From contig PLSY01000090.1 of the NCBI GenBank assembly GCA_003164275.1, positions 1,326 to 15,713 on the forward strand: a stretch of 14,388 nt of DNA, in the 5' to 3' direction. The translations under genes were made by a program, and so were the position numbers. Of the stretch, positions 5,868-12,553 are shown piece by piece. Origin of the DNA: Acidimicrobiaceae bacterium. Its GTDB lineage: Bacteria; Actinomycetota; Acidimicrobiia; Acidimicrobiales; RAAP-2. The number at the start of each line of letters is the position of its first letter. The first letter of the stretch is position 1. The notes below the pieces were generated by a model. That model did not search any database, was not told where the DNA came from, and saw only the letters and a list, made by a program, of their open reading frames with translations.

Positions 5868-6386
5868 TCAGTCCAGTCTGATGAGCGTGGCCTTGAACCT
5901 CTGTCCGTTGGTCGCGTACTCGGCCGCCGAGTGCCGGATCATGGTCAAGCTCGACTTACTCTCACGGATGACGGCCGGGACCCCGATGGCCAGCGCTCCG
6001 GGAGGTACCTGCATGCGGTTGGGGATCACGGCGTTCGCCCCAACGGTGGCGCCGGTGCCGATGACGGCATAGTGGAGGACGACCGATCCCGACCCCACAA
6101 GGCTCTCGTCTTCCATAGTGCAACCCTCAAGATGGGCCAGGTGGCCGATCACGCAGCCGTCTCCTACCACGGTTGGGAAGTCGGGCCCGGCATGGATAAC
6201 CGTGCCGTCCTGCACCGACGTGCGGGCCCCGATCGTGATGTTCCCGTAATCGCCGCGGAGGACAGTGGCCGGCCAGATGGTCGACTCGGCGCCGATGGTC
6301 ACGTTGCCTATGACCACCGCATCAGGATGGACGTACGCGTCAGGATGGATGGAGGGAACGAGATCCCCTAGTTGGTAGATGGCCAT
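5868..6386 (-). CDS. Gamma-carbonic-anhydrase-like hexapeptide protein
   Basis: The 172-residue product is a left-handed beta-helix protein of the gamma carbonic anhydrase/YrdA group, trimeric and cytoplasmic. Visible features are HPDAVVIGNVTIGAESTIWP (residues 20-39), LRGDYGNITIGARTSVQDGT with the conserved Arg-Gly-Asp and Gln59, VIHAG with His65, and IGHLAHLEGC (80-89) with His82. Canonical members have three zinc-binding histidines, the third five residues after the second. Here that position is Glu87, while His85 lies three residues after His82. The metal site is therefore altered, and true carbonic anhydrase activity is doubtful. The C-terminal helix (KSSLTMIRHSAAEYATNGQR) is short. The ATG at 6386 is the first residue of the conserved domain; its ribosome binding site is poor. 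A CorA-type gene follows on the same strand. Confidence 0.88.
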   Translation of the reverse strand: MAIYQLGDLVPSIHPDAYVHPDAVVIGNVTIGAESTIWPATVLRGDYGNITIGARTSVQDGTVIHAGPDFPTVVGDGCVIGHLAHLEGCTMEDESLVGSGSVVLHYAVIGTGATVGANAVIPNRMQVPPGALAIGVPAVIRESKSSLTMIRHSAAEYATNGQRFKATLIRLD

Positions 6387-6438
6387 GACCCGCGACCCTA
6401 TGGCACTGGTTGAGAACGCAGCACAACGTACCGGCCAC

Positions 6439-6448
6439 GGTCTAGACC
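6439..6448. promoter_or_regulatory. Palindrome in the divergent promoter region
   Basis: GGTCTAGACC is a perfect 10-base palindrome in the 133-nt gap between the divergent gamma-carbonic-anhydrase-like and amidohydrolase genes. It may be an operator half-turn. No known regulator site is recognised. Confidence 0.25.
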
Positions 6449-6507
6449 AGCGCCCGGTGACCTGGGCGTCTTAGGATGGGGAACGATCCCCTCACTGGGG
6501 CACTCCC

Positions 6508-6515
6508 GAGGAGGT
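6508..6515 (+). promoter_or_regulatory. Ribosome binding site of the amidohydrolase gene
   Basis: GAGGAGGT ends 4-5 nt before the GTG at 6520 and determines that non-ATG start. Confidence 0.8.
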
Positions 6516-6519
6516 AGGC

Positions 6520-7710
6520 GTGGGCGATTTCGGAAAACTCGATCATCCGGTGTTCGACGCGGACAACCACTACTACGAGGCGGTCGATGCCTTCACCCGG
6601 CATCTGGATCCCGTCCTCGGGCCGAGGGTCATTCAGTGGACCGAGATGGGCAAGCGTCGCTACCACGTGATCGGCGGACGGGTTTCCCATGCCGTGACCA
6701 ATCCGACGTTCGACCCGGTGGCGTTGCCCGGGGCGATGTATGACTACTTCAGGGGCAATCCTGACAATCGCAATCCCATGGAGTTCCTCCGCGGTCGGGA
6801 GCCGATCCGCGCTGCCTACCGAGATCCTGCCGCCCGGGTGGCGACCCTCGATGAGCAGGGACTGGCCGGGTGCCTCTTGTACCCCACCCTCGGCATGATC
6901 TACGAGGAGCCGCTCGCCCACGACCCCGAGGCAGTCTGCATGATGTTCCGCGCCTTCAACCGATGGCTGGTCGAGGACTGGACGTTCAACTACGAGGACC
7001 GGGTATTCGCCGCTCCCTACCTGACACTCGCTGATCCCGAGTGGGCTGTTGAAGAGCTCCGGTGGGCGCTCGACGAGGGGGCACGCACCATCGTCATGCG
7101 TCCGGCCGCCCCGAGGACGGCCACAGGGCGCCGAAATCCATTCGATCGCATGTTCGATGGCTTCTGGGGACTGGCCAATGAGGCCGGCATTGCCGTGGTC
7201 GTGCATGCAGGAGACAGTGGAGGGTCCTCCAACGGCTACGCCGTCGACGGCTTTGGCGCCACCTTCAGCGGAAGCTTCAAGCCGTCCATCAAATCCTTTG
7301 CCATCGAACAGGCCATCCGGGACTACCTACTCACTCTGGTGTTCGAGAACCACTTCGAAAGGTTTCCGAACCTCAGAATCGCCTCGGTCGAGAACGGGGC
7401 GGAGTATCTGCCCGATCTCTTCAAGAAGGTGCGGTCGACGGCCAACAAGATGCCCGGGTATTGGAAGCACGATCCCATCGAGACCTTTCGCGAGCACGTC
7501 TGGATCAATCCGTTCTGGGAAGACGATGTCTATCAAGTGGTCGAGTGCATGGGTCCCGACCGTGTCATCTTCGGCTCCGATTGGCCCCACATCGAAGCGC
7601 TGCCCGAGCCCATGGACTACGTCAACGAGCTGAAGAACTTCAGTGACGAGGACCGTCGTCTGATCCTCAACGACAATGTGCGAGAGCTGATCACGCTTCG
7701 CCCGACCTGA
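6520..7710 (+). CDS. Amidohydrolase-2 family (TIM-barrel) metal-dependent hydrolase
   Basis: The 396-residue product belongs to the amidohydrolase_2 group, which includes ACMSD-type decarboxylases and many hydrolases of unknown substrate. The N-terminal metal motif is FDADNHYYE (Asp13, Asp15, His17, Glu20), the D-x-D-x-H-x-x-E variant common in actinobacterial members rather than H-x-H. Later landmarks are LYPTLGMIYEEPLAHDPEA, VVVHAGDSGG with metal-ligand His229, IASVENGAEYLP with Glu291, and VIFGSDWPHIEALPEP with the catalytic-type Asp354. GAGGAGGT at 6508-6515 sits 5 nt before the GTG start and fixes it. The gene stands alone: the left neighbour is divergent and the right neighbour convergent, with a hairpin at its end. 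The substrate cannot be read from sequence; such enzymes often act on aromatic or other ring compounds. Confidence 0.9.
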   Translation: MGDFGKLDHPVFDADNHYYEAVDAFTRHLDPVLGPRVIQWTEMGKRRYHVIGGRVSHAVTNPTFDPVALPGAMYDYFRGNPDNRNPMEFLRGREPIRAAYRDPAARVATLDEQGLAGCLLYPTLGMIYEEPLAHDPEAVCMMFRAFNRWLVEDWTFNYEDRVFAAPYLTLADPEWAVEELRWALDEGARTIVMRPAAPRTATGRRNPFDRMFDGFWGLANEAGIAVVVHAGDSGGSSNGYAVDGFGATFSGSFKPSIKSFAIEQAIRDYLLTLVFENHFERFPNLRIASVENGAEYLPDLFKKVRSTANKMPGYWKHDPIETFREHVWINPFWEDDVYQVVECMGPDRVIFGSDWPHIEALPEPMDYVNELKNFSDEDRRLILNDNVRELITLRPT

Positions 7711-7723
7711 CGGCTCAGCCGTC
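7709..7723. terminator. Hairpin between convergent genes
   Basis: GACGGC-TCA-GCCGTC forms a perfect 6-bp stem with a 3-nt loop, beginning within the amidohydrolase stop codon. It lies between convergent genes and could serve both. There is no clear T-tract, so it is a weak terminator call. Confidence 0.4.
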
Positions 7724-7729
7724 TCCCGG

Positions 7730-7933
7730 TCATTTCTTGGGCTTCATCCCCAATGTCCGGAGGAGCCAGGATCCAGCCCGGCCCGGCTTTTGTGCATGGT
7801 GGTGGTCGGAGCCGTGCCCGACCCTCCCGAAGCCACCACCGCTCGTGCCCTCGGCCTGGTTCGCCTCTTCATACTTCGGCACTTTGGCTTGTGGATGTTT
7901 TGGCTTGCGCGGCTTGTCACCAGATGAGCCCAT
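7730..7933 (-). CDS. Small basic hydrophilic protein, uncharacterised
   Basis: From the ATG at 7933 the product has 67 residues. It begins MGSSGDKPRKPKHPQAKVPK, continues YEEANQAEGTSGGGFGRV and a His-rich HGSDHHHAQK, and ends GSWLLRTLGMKPKK. It has no signal peptide or membrane segment, and the charge is strongly positive. The frame stays open to 8128, but the upstream residues are Pro/Ala/Ser-rich without family character, so the shorter start is preferred. No good ribosome binding site is seen before either start. A hairpin at 7709-7723 between this gene and the convergent amidohydrolase fits a real 3' end. I do not recognise the family; the histidine cluster may bind metal. It could still be a non-coding open frame. 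Confidence 0.45.
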   Translation of the reverse strand: MGSSGDKPRKPKHPQAKVPKYEEANQAEGTSGGGFGRVGHGSDHHHAQKPGRAGSWLLRTLGMKPKK

Positions 7934-8170
7934 GGACCAATCATGGCCGAAGGACGACCGTGGTGCCGCCCGAGGGGGTGCCTCAGAGGGCAATCTCGCC
8001 CCGGGACTCCCCGCGACCGGGTCGAGTTGCAGGAACGCTCGAGGTTGCCCGTGGGTCGGACTCATCGCCTCGACCCACGAGCGACCAGCGGATACGTCGT
8101 CGATCATCCAGCGAAGGGGCCGGCCCACGGCTGCGCCAGGCTCTGTCGATCACGCAGGTGGACGCGACGT
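7934..8170. other. Stretch without a recognised gene
   Basis: Open frames exist on both strands here, one of them a 5' extension of the small basic protein. None has a family motif, a ribosome binding site or a plausible composition. The stretch separates two divergent small genes and presumably holds their promoters, but no -35/-10 pair stands out. Confidence 0.4.
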
Positions 8171-8228
8171 GCGCTCTTAGGGAGTAGCGCCAAGAGTGCA
8201 GCCCGACTCCGAGACCGTTCGCTCTTGG
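8171..8228 (+). promoter_or_regulatory. Two mutually exclusive hairpins upstream of a small gene
   Basis: Segment B (8190-8199, CCAAGAGTGC) can pair with upstream segment A (8171-8178, GCGCTCTT; 8 bp with one G-U). It can instead pair with downstream segment C (8220-8228, CGCTCTTGG; 9 bp with one G-U). A and C share CGCTCTT. The arrangement resembles a leader with alternative folds and lies 32 nt before the ATG at 8261. No known riboswitch class is recognised. It could also be a tandem operator with half-site CGCTCTT. Confidence 0.3.
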
Positions 8229-8260
8229 TCCAATGCACCTCGTTCGCCTACGGTTTGGCT

Positions 8261-8563
8261 ATGGACACCGGGAAGAAGATCACCAGCCTGATCGGCGAGT
8301 TGGAAGAGAAGTTCACAGCCGAGGGTCACAATGATCGTGGCCTGCTGCTCGGATCGGAGGCGGTCAGCGGCCTCATGATCGTGGCCGCCGACATCGACGC
8401 CCTCGGGCAACGTCTTGAGCGTGTTGAACGGCGACTCGATCGGCTGGAGACGAGCGGCGGCGAGCAGTCGTTCGATTTCGCCGCCGAGTTGGCTGACCTT
8501 CGACGGAAGGTGGCGAAGATGGCCAAGGGCCTGCACACGAAAAAGGCGACCAAGAAGAAGTGA
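8261..8563 (+). CDS. Small coiled-coil protein with a lysine-rich tail
   Basis: The 100-residue product begins MDTGKKITSLIGELEEKFTA. It has a middle amphipathic segment, IDALGQRLERVERRLDRLET (about residues 45-64), with heptad-like Leu/Val/Leu spacing typical of a coiled coil. It continues FAAELADLRRKVAKMAKG and ends in a basic tail HTKKATKKK. It is predicted cytoplasmic. The frame extends upstream to 7943 but without sensible protein sequence; the ATG at 8261 starts the ordered part. No ribosome binding site precedes it, so leaderless translation or a structured leader is possible. The basic tail could bind DNA, RNA or polyphosphate. I do not recognise a family, and the function is unknown. 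Confidence 0.65.
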   Translation: MDTGKKITSLIGELEEKFTAEGHNDRGLLLGSEAVSGLMIVAADIDALGQRLERVERRLDRLETSGGEQSFDFAAELADLRRKVAKMAKGLHTKKATKKK

Positions 8564-8635
8564 GTCCGTGCCAACTCGACTCCGGCGGTCCCCTGGGACG
8601 ACGGTTTGAGTGACCGGCGAGAGGACAACGCTCTA

Positions 8636-8650
8636 GCCGGCTCTTCCGGC
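8636..8650 (+). terminator. Short GC hairpin after the coiled-coil gene
   Basis: GCCGG-CTCTT-CCGGC forms a perfect 5-bp stem with a 5-nt loop, 73 nt after the stop of the coiled-coil gene and before the membrane-protein gene. No T-tract follows. It is a weak terminator candidate. Confidence 0.25.
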
Positions 8651-8711
8651 AGTGAAGCATCAATCTCGGCGTCGACGTCTAAGGTCCCAACCTGTCGATA
8701 AGGGGTGCTCA

Positions 8712-9089
8712 ATGCAACAGTCTTCGTTTCGTCTGGGAATCAGGTTTGTGTTCGCGGCCATCGGCCTCTTTGGCGTCGTCTTTGCCATCAGCGGCGTCCT
8801 CTTCGTACTGCCTGCACCTGCCGCCGGCGGCACGTGTGGTCCCGGCAAGGCCTCCGAGGCACCGATCATCGCCGTGGTCGACCCGGGATCCATCGGGGCC
8901 GGCCAAGAGCCGGCGGCGACGAATGCGTCCAGCCACAATCAGTGGCTGGCATTCGTCGGCGAGTGCCAATCAGCGGCGGACGGACGGTTGCTTGCCGCCA
9001 TTGGGATCATCGTGCTCTCGGTGGGCTTCGCCTTACTGGGCCCAAAGCTGATTCTCCGATCCCGAGAGCGCAAGCCCTCAGCCCCTTGA
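8712..9089 (+). CDS. Two-helix membrane protein, uncharacterised
   Basis: The 125-residue product begins MQQSSFRLGIRFVFAAIG. It has a first membrane helix at about residues 12-33, a hydrophilic loop of about 58 residues, a second helix at about 93-110, and a basic end LILRSRERKPSAP. Positive residues flank both ends, so both termini are likely cytoplasmic and the loop outside. The loop holds two cysteines, Cys42 (GGTCGPG) and Cys85 (VGECQS), which may form a disulfide. AAGGGG stands 6 nt before the ATG at 8712 and supports this start over an in-frame ATG at 8652. It faces the BASS transporter gene convergently. I know no function for it; it could be a small envelope protein. Confidence 0.7.
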   Translation: MQQSSFRLGIRFVFAAIGLFGVVFAISGVLFVLPAPAAGGTCGPGKASEAPIIAVVDPGSIGAGQEPAATNASSHNQWLAFVGECQSAADGRLLAAIGIIVLSVGFALLGPKLILRSRERKPSAP

Positions 9090-9189
9090 TCGACGAGCCT
9101 CGGCCCCGCCGGCAATCTCCACGTCGCCCGGTCGGGTCGCCATCTCGGGTGACATCGGAACCCACGCCGACGGGACAACCCGGTGAACG

Positions 9190-9206
9190 CCACGGCCCAG
9201 CCGTGG
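9190..9206. terminator. Hairpin between convergent genes
   Basis: CCACGGC-CCA-GCCGTGG is a perfect 7-bp stem with a 3-nt loop in the gap between the convergent membrane-protein and BASS-transporter genes. A second perfect hairpin, GGGTC-GTT-GACCC (9235-9247), directly abuts the transporter stop codon. Neither has a T-tract, but the position favours termination in both directions. Confidence 0.45.
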
Positions 9207-9247
9207 GCCTAGACCTCAAGATGGCGGGCTCCCCGGGTCGTTGACCC

Positions 9248-10159
9248 TCATGCCGCAGCGTGGCGAAGTCTCCCGGCTGCCGCGGTGCCCCAGACGATGA
9301 CAAGGATGCCGTAGAGGCCGAGGGGTGCTGCCGCTGCGGCACCAAAGGCGGCTGCGGCAATGCCTGCGGCGATGGCAAAGTCCCTCATGGACGTCGTGAG
9401 CAGGACTGCGGTGGCGATCGGCTTGGCCGACCGCCACCCAATCAGCCAGCCGAGCAGCGCCGAGAGGGCCACGAAGGCGAGTAACGCGCCGGTCAGGGCG
9501 ACATAGTGGGCCGAGAAGTGGATCTCGGCGGCTATCAGAGCCACCAGCCCGGCCACGGCCACGGTTGCCGTGCCGAGGGCCAGCCGCTCAGCTGGCTGGC
9601 GAAGTTCGACAAAGGAACGAAGCGTGAGTCCGGCCATGAGTGGAAGGGCGACGACCAGGGTCAAGTTGACCAGGATGTGAGCGGGGTGCACTGACCCCCC
9701 GCTGGACTCGAGGGCCAACACTGGGCCGGCGATCACGATGGTGACCAGGGTCGAACCCATGAGCACCCCGGCCGACAGAGCGGGCTCGCCCTTGGCCAGG
9801 GCCGTGGTGGCGACCGAGGCGATCTCACAGGGAGCGAGGCCAATGCTCATGACCCCATCGCGCAGTGATCCTGCGGCCACCATTCTCGAGGCCCCCCAGG
9901 AAAGGGCGGGAAGAGCGGTGGCGCCTACAAGGAGCGTCACCAAGAGCGTGCGCCAGGAGGACACCGCCCGCCGGAGCGCCGCCGGTTCGATCGTGACCGC
10001 GGTGGCGAACACCAAGATGCCGAGGAGCATGTTGATGCCTTGTCGGGAAGCCAACCAGGCCAGAGGTGACTGGACAAGCAGTCCGAGCCCAGCGGCGATG
10101 ACGACCACCACCAGTTCTGGATATCTGCGCACCAGCTGGACTGGACGGTCGATGACCAT
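9248..10159 (-). CDS. Bile acid:sodium symporter (BASS) family transporter
   Basis: This is an integral membrane protein of 303 residues with about nine to ten hydrophobic helices. It fits the BASS/SBF family, whose members move organic anions with sodium. Family signs are the segment GLAPCEIASVATTALAKGEP with the following LSAGVLMGSTLVT, which corresponds to the crossing-helix region of BASS proteins, and the length near 300. It has the late segment TSMRDFAIAAGIAAAAFG, also typical. The ATG at 10159 is preceded in frame by TTG at 10162; neither has a good ribosome binding site. It is divergent from the pentapeptide-repeat gene and convergent with a small membrane-protein gene. The substrate cannot be predicted: candidates across the family include bile acids, keto acids, pantoate and arsenite (ACR3 being a distant relative). 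Confidence 0.82.
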   Translation of the reverse strand: MVIDRPVQLVRRYPELVVVVIAAGLGLLVQSPLAWLASRQGINMLLGILVFATAVTIEPAALRRAVSSWRTLLVTLLVGATALPALSWGASRMVAAGSLRDGVMSIGLAPCEIASVATTALAKGEPALSAGVLMGSTLVTIVIAGPVLALESSGGSVHPAHILVNLTLVVALPLMAGLTLRSFVELRQPAERLALGTATVAVAGLVALIAAEIHFSAHYVALTGALLAFVALSALLGWLIGWRSAKPIATAVLLTTSMRDFAIAAGIAAAAFGAAAAAPLGLYGILVIVWGTAAAGRLRHAAA

Positions 10160-10406
10160 CAACTCGGGTCCGGTGGGAGGGATCGGCGAGGAGCCAGGAG
10201 ATGCACCGATGAACTATCGGGCACGAGGACGCCAGCCGCCAATCTCGGAGGCCTCGGGACACGCGCCCCGGACTGTTTCACCCAGTCATTCGCGGCGTCG
10301 GCCCTTTGGCCAACAGGAGATTCCCTGGTTTGGAGAGACAAGCGCTCACATGGCCAACGAGCTGCGTCTTTGGCGAGAGGCTGGGAAGTTTCGTAGGGTG
10401 GCCCCA

Positions 10407-11519
10407 ATGACGGTCAATGACGTGACACCGGAGCAGGACCTCATCGGGGCGCAACTAGCCGACGCAGACCTGGAAGGAAGAGACCTCCGGGGCCGTGATC
10501 TGACCGGCGCCGACCTCTCTGGTGCCCGGTTGATCGACGCCAATCTGACCGACGCCGCTTTCACCGGCGCCAACCTCGCTGACGCCGACCTTACCGGCGC
10601 CTTCCTCACTGGCACGGACTTGAAGGGCGCCGACTTGAGTGGCGCCAATCTGACTGACGCCAACTTGCGGGGCCAGGACCTGGCAGAAGGTAAATTCGCC
10701 GGCGCCAACCTCACTGATGCCGACCTCGTTGACGCCAAGCTGGCGGCCGCCGACCTCTCGGGCGCCGAACTCAATCACGCCAACCTGTCAGGAGCGGACC
10801 TCCGAGGCGCGGACTTGACCTATGCGTCGCTCTCCCACGCCAACCTGTCGGGTGCCGACATGACCGGTGCCAGTCTGTCGGGCGCCGATCTCACCCATGC
10901 CAATCTCGGCAGGGTCGATCTGTCCGGAGCTCTCCTCACCGAGGCCAACCTGACCGACGCAAACCTCGGCAAGGTCGATCTCACCGCTGTCGACCTGGCC
11001 GGTACCAACCTGACCGGCGCCAACCTCGGGAAGGCGAATCTCACCGATGCCAATCTTTCCGACGCAGATCTGACCAAGGCCAACCTGACCGGGGCGGACA
11101 TGTCCGGCACCAATCTCACCGGCGCGAACTTGGCCAAGGCCGACCTGTCGGGTGCGGAGATGCCCGGTGCGGATCTCGGGAGTGCCGATTTGCAGGGGGC
11201 AGACCTCTCCGACGCAGATCTGACCGATGCGGTGCTCGCCGAAGCCGATCTGGCCAAAGCCGATCTCACGCGGGCGGAGATGCCCGGCGCCGACCTGTCC
11301 GGCGCTGACTTGGGCAAGGCCAACCTCACGGACGCCAACCTGACCGGTAGCAACCTCTGTGATGCGGATCTCGGAAAGGCCATCCTGACCGACACGGAAT
11401 TCTGCGACGCCGACCTCTCTGGAGCGGACCTGTCCAACTCCAATGTCGAAGACGCCAGAACAGACGATGTGACCTGGTCGAATGCGACGTCACCGGACCT
11501 CCAGGCTCCTCAGGGCTAA
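10407..11519 (+). CDS. Long pentapeptide-repeat protein
   Basis: The 370-residue product has a short head (MTVNDVTPEQ). About 68 consecutive pentapeptides of the A(D/N)LxG type follow without any phase break, from DLIGA through repeats such as DLSGA, NLTDA and NLGKA to NVEDA, and a 20-residue tail ends the protein. The repeat folds as a right-handed quadrilateral beta-helix; four pentapeptides make one turn, so about 17 turns are expected. MfpA and Qnr, which mimic DNA and protect gyrase, have roughly half this length. Phe replaces Leu at a few core positions (AFTGA, KFAGA, EFCDA). AGGG ends 8 nt before the ATG at 10407, which supports that start; in-frame ATGs at 10350 and 10209 are possible. 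The frame even stays open through the opposite-strand transporter gene, which is not coding here. Function is unknown. Confidence 0.9.
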   Translation: MTVNDVTPEQDLIGAQLADADLEGRDLRGRDLTGADLSGARLIDANLTDAAFTGANLADADLTGAFLTGTDLKGADLSGANLTDANLRGQDLAEGKFAGANLTDADLVDAKLAAADLSGAELNHANLSGADLRGADLTYASLSHANLSGADMTGASLSGADLTHANLGRVDLSGALLTEANLTDANLGKVDLTAVDLAGTNLTGANLGKANLTDANLSDADLTKANLTGADMSGTNLTGANLAKADLSGAEMPGADLGSADLQGADLSDADLTDAVLAEADLAKADLTRAEMPGADLSGADLGKANLTDANLTGSNLCDADLGKAILTDTEFCDADLSGADLSNSNVEDARTDDVTWSNATSPDLQAPQG

Positions 11520-11580
11520 ACCATCCGGAGGCCCCTGTGTCGGCCCCGACGGTGGCGGTGCAGCATCTGTCCTATGTCGC

Positions 11581-11603
11581 CGAACGACCGCTGTCGTCGT
11601 TCG
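11581..11603. promoter_or_regulatory. Inverted repeat upstream of the csbD-like promoter
   Basis: CGAACGAC and GTCGTTCG form a perfect 8-bp inverted repeat with a 7-nt loop. It lies 60 nt after the pentapeptide-repeat stop and 19 nt before the -35 box of the next gene. It may be a terminator for the former or an operator for the latter. Confidence 0.4.
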
Positions 11604-11622
11604 AAGCGAAGCACATCGGACC

Positions 11623-11647
11623 GTTTCGCCTTGTTCGCTCTGGGTAA
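11623..11647 (+). promoter_or_regulatory. Stress-sigma-type (SigB/SigF) promoter of the csbD-like gene
   Basis: GTTT (11623-11626) and GGGTAA (11642-11647) are separated by exactly 15 nt. This matches the GTTT-N14-16-GGGTA pattern of SigB/SigF-type general-stress promoters in actinobacteria. It ends 42 nt before the ATG of a CsbD-like gene, a family whose Bacillus member is itself controlled by SigB. Confidence 0.7.
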
Positions 11648-11689
11648 GCAACCTTCACGAAGGATTTCCGACTACCCCGAGGAGGACTC

Positions 11690-11857
11690 ATGGGAATCGT
11701 TGACAAGGCCAAAGACAAAGCACAGGCAGCCAAGGGGGACGTGAAGGACAAGGTCGGCCGTGCGACCAACGACCGTTCGCTCCAGGCTGAAGGCAAGGGT
11801 GACAAGGCCGCTGGAAACTTGAAGCAGGCGGGCGAGAAGGTTAAAGACGCGATCTGA
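11690..11857 (+). CDS. CsbD-like general stress protein
   Basis: This 55-residue, highly charged protein begins MGIVDKAKDKAQAAKGDVKD and continues KVGRATNDRSLQAEGKGDKA. It ends GEKVKDAI. The pattern of G.(K/D)..G..t.d..l.aeGk.dk..G is that of the CsbD family, small hydrophilic helical proteins induced by general stress and without a defined biochemical role. It is expected in the cytoplasm. GGAGG (11681-11685) lies 4 nt before the ATG. A SigB/SigF-like promoter and a strong terminator bracket it as a single-gene transcript. Lys and Asp make up a large share of the residues, as usual for the family. Confidence 0.92.
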   Translation: MGIVDKAKDKAQAAKGDVKDKVGRATNDRSLQAEGKGDKAAGNLKQAGEKVKDAI

Positions 11858-11875
11858 CCTTCGCTCCGTTTGACA

Positions 11876-11924
11876 GCCCTTCGGGGCGTAAAGAATGCCT
11901 CCGGCCTAAGCCGGGGGCATTCTT
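11876..11924 (+). terminator. Tandem hairpins ending the csbD-like transcript
   Basis: A small GCCC-TTCG-GGGC hairpin with a stable tetraloop (11876-11887) is followed by a long one. Bases 11891-11905 pair with 11910-11924 through 15 bp with one G-T wobble, leaving a CTAA loop. Only a short T-rich tail (TTCG) follows. The position after the stop at 11857 and the stem strength make it a convincing intrinsic-type terminator. Confidence 0.8.
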
Positions 11925-12025
11925 CGTAGCTCGGCGCGCACTCTTCCTGGGCAAGCCCGAAACGCCCGGGTCTGGACGACTGATCTAATGTGACCAGTCG
12001 TGGCGATCTGACGAGTGGGGCGACC

Positions 12026-12553
12026 GTGGAGCTAGAGGAACGAATCCAGCGTCTAGAAGGTACCGAGGAGATCCGACAGCTGGTGTCCCGATACTCCCTG
12101 GCCCTCGACAGCCGTAACGTGGACATGCTCGTGTCCCTCTTCGTCTCGGACGTCCAAACCCACGACGGGAACGTCGGCCGGGCCGCCTTGGCCGCATGGT
12201 TCGACCCGGTCCTTCGTCCCTATCGAGCGACGTTTCATCTTGTCGGCAACCACGTCATCGAGTTCTTGGACGAGGACCACGCCACGGGGTCCGTCTACTG
12301 TCGCCCTGAGCACGAGGTTGGCGATCTCTGGGTTGTCATGCCGGTCATTTACGATGACCGATACGAGCGCGAAGACGGGCACTGGTACTTCCGGAGCCGT
12401 CGTCCGCATGCCTTCTATGCCGCTGACGTCAATGAGAATCCTCTTGAGCTAGAAGGACGGTTCAACTTCCCCGACAATCCATTCGTAAACCGTGCCACCT
12501 TGCCGGAACGATGGGACAGTTGGATGGAGTTCTGGGGTACCGAGAAGGCCTGA
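12026..12553 (+). CDS. SnoaL-like (NTF2-fold) domain protein
   Basis: The product, 175 residues from the GTG at 12026, is a cone-shaped NTF2-like protein of the SnoaL_4 type. Relatives include polyketide cyclases, small dehydratases and ring-hydroxylating dioxygenase beta subunits. The opening helix reads EERIQRLEGTEEIRQLVSRY, followed by SLALDSRNVDMLVSLFVSDV, a typical entry of the family with the conserved Asp of the ALD motif. Later segments are ATFHLVGNHVIEFLDEDHAT, GSVYCRPEH and DDRYEREDGHWYFRSRRP. A longer reading from GTG 11990 adds 12 residues (MTSRGDLTSGAT) of no family character; neither start has a strong ribosome binding site. The gene stands alone, 100 nt after the csbD-like terminator. 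Substrate and activity cannot be told from sequence. Confidence 0.85.
   Translation: MELEERIQRLEGTEEIRQLVSRYSLALDSRNVDMLVSLFVSDVQTHDGNVGRAALAAWFDPVLRPYRATFHLVGNHVIEFLDEDHATGSVYCRPEHEVGDLWVVMPVIYDDRYEREDGHWYFRSRRPHAFYAADVNENPLELEGRFNFPDNPFVNRATLPERWDSWMEFWGTEKA

Noticed and set aside
5224..6371. Plus-strand open frames opposite corA and the gamma-carbonic-anhydrase-like gene
   Set aside because: Mirror frames of recognised minus-strand genes without own signals.
9738..10406. Upstream extension of the pentapeptide-repeat gene to 593 residues
   Set aside because: The extra part lies on the opposite strand of the BASS transporter and the divergent promoter region; its composition is Ser/Arg/Pro-rich, and a ribosome binding site supports the ATG at 10407.
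10820..11443. Minus-strand open frame full of SAP/RSA repeats
   Set aside because: Reverse-strand image of the pentapeptide repeat; the regular look comes from the plus-strand period of 15 nt.
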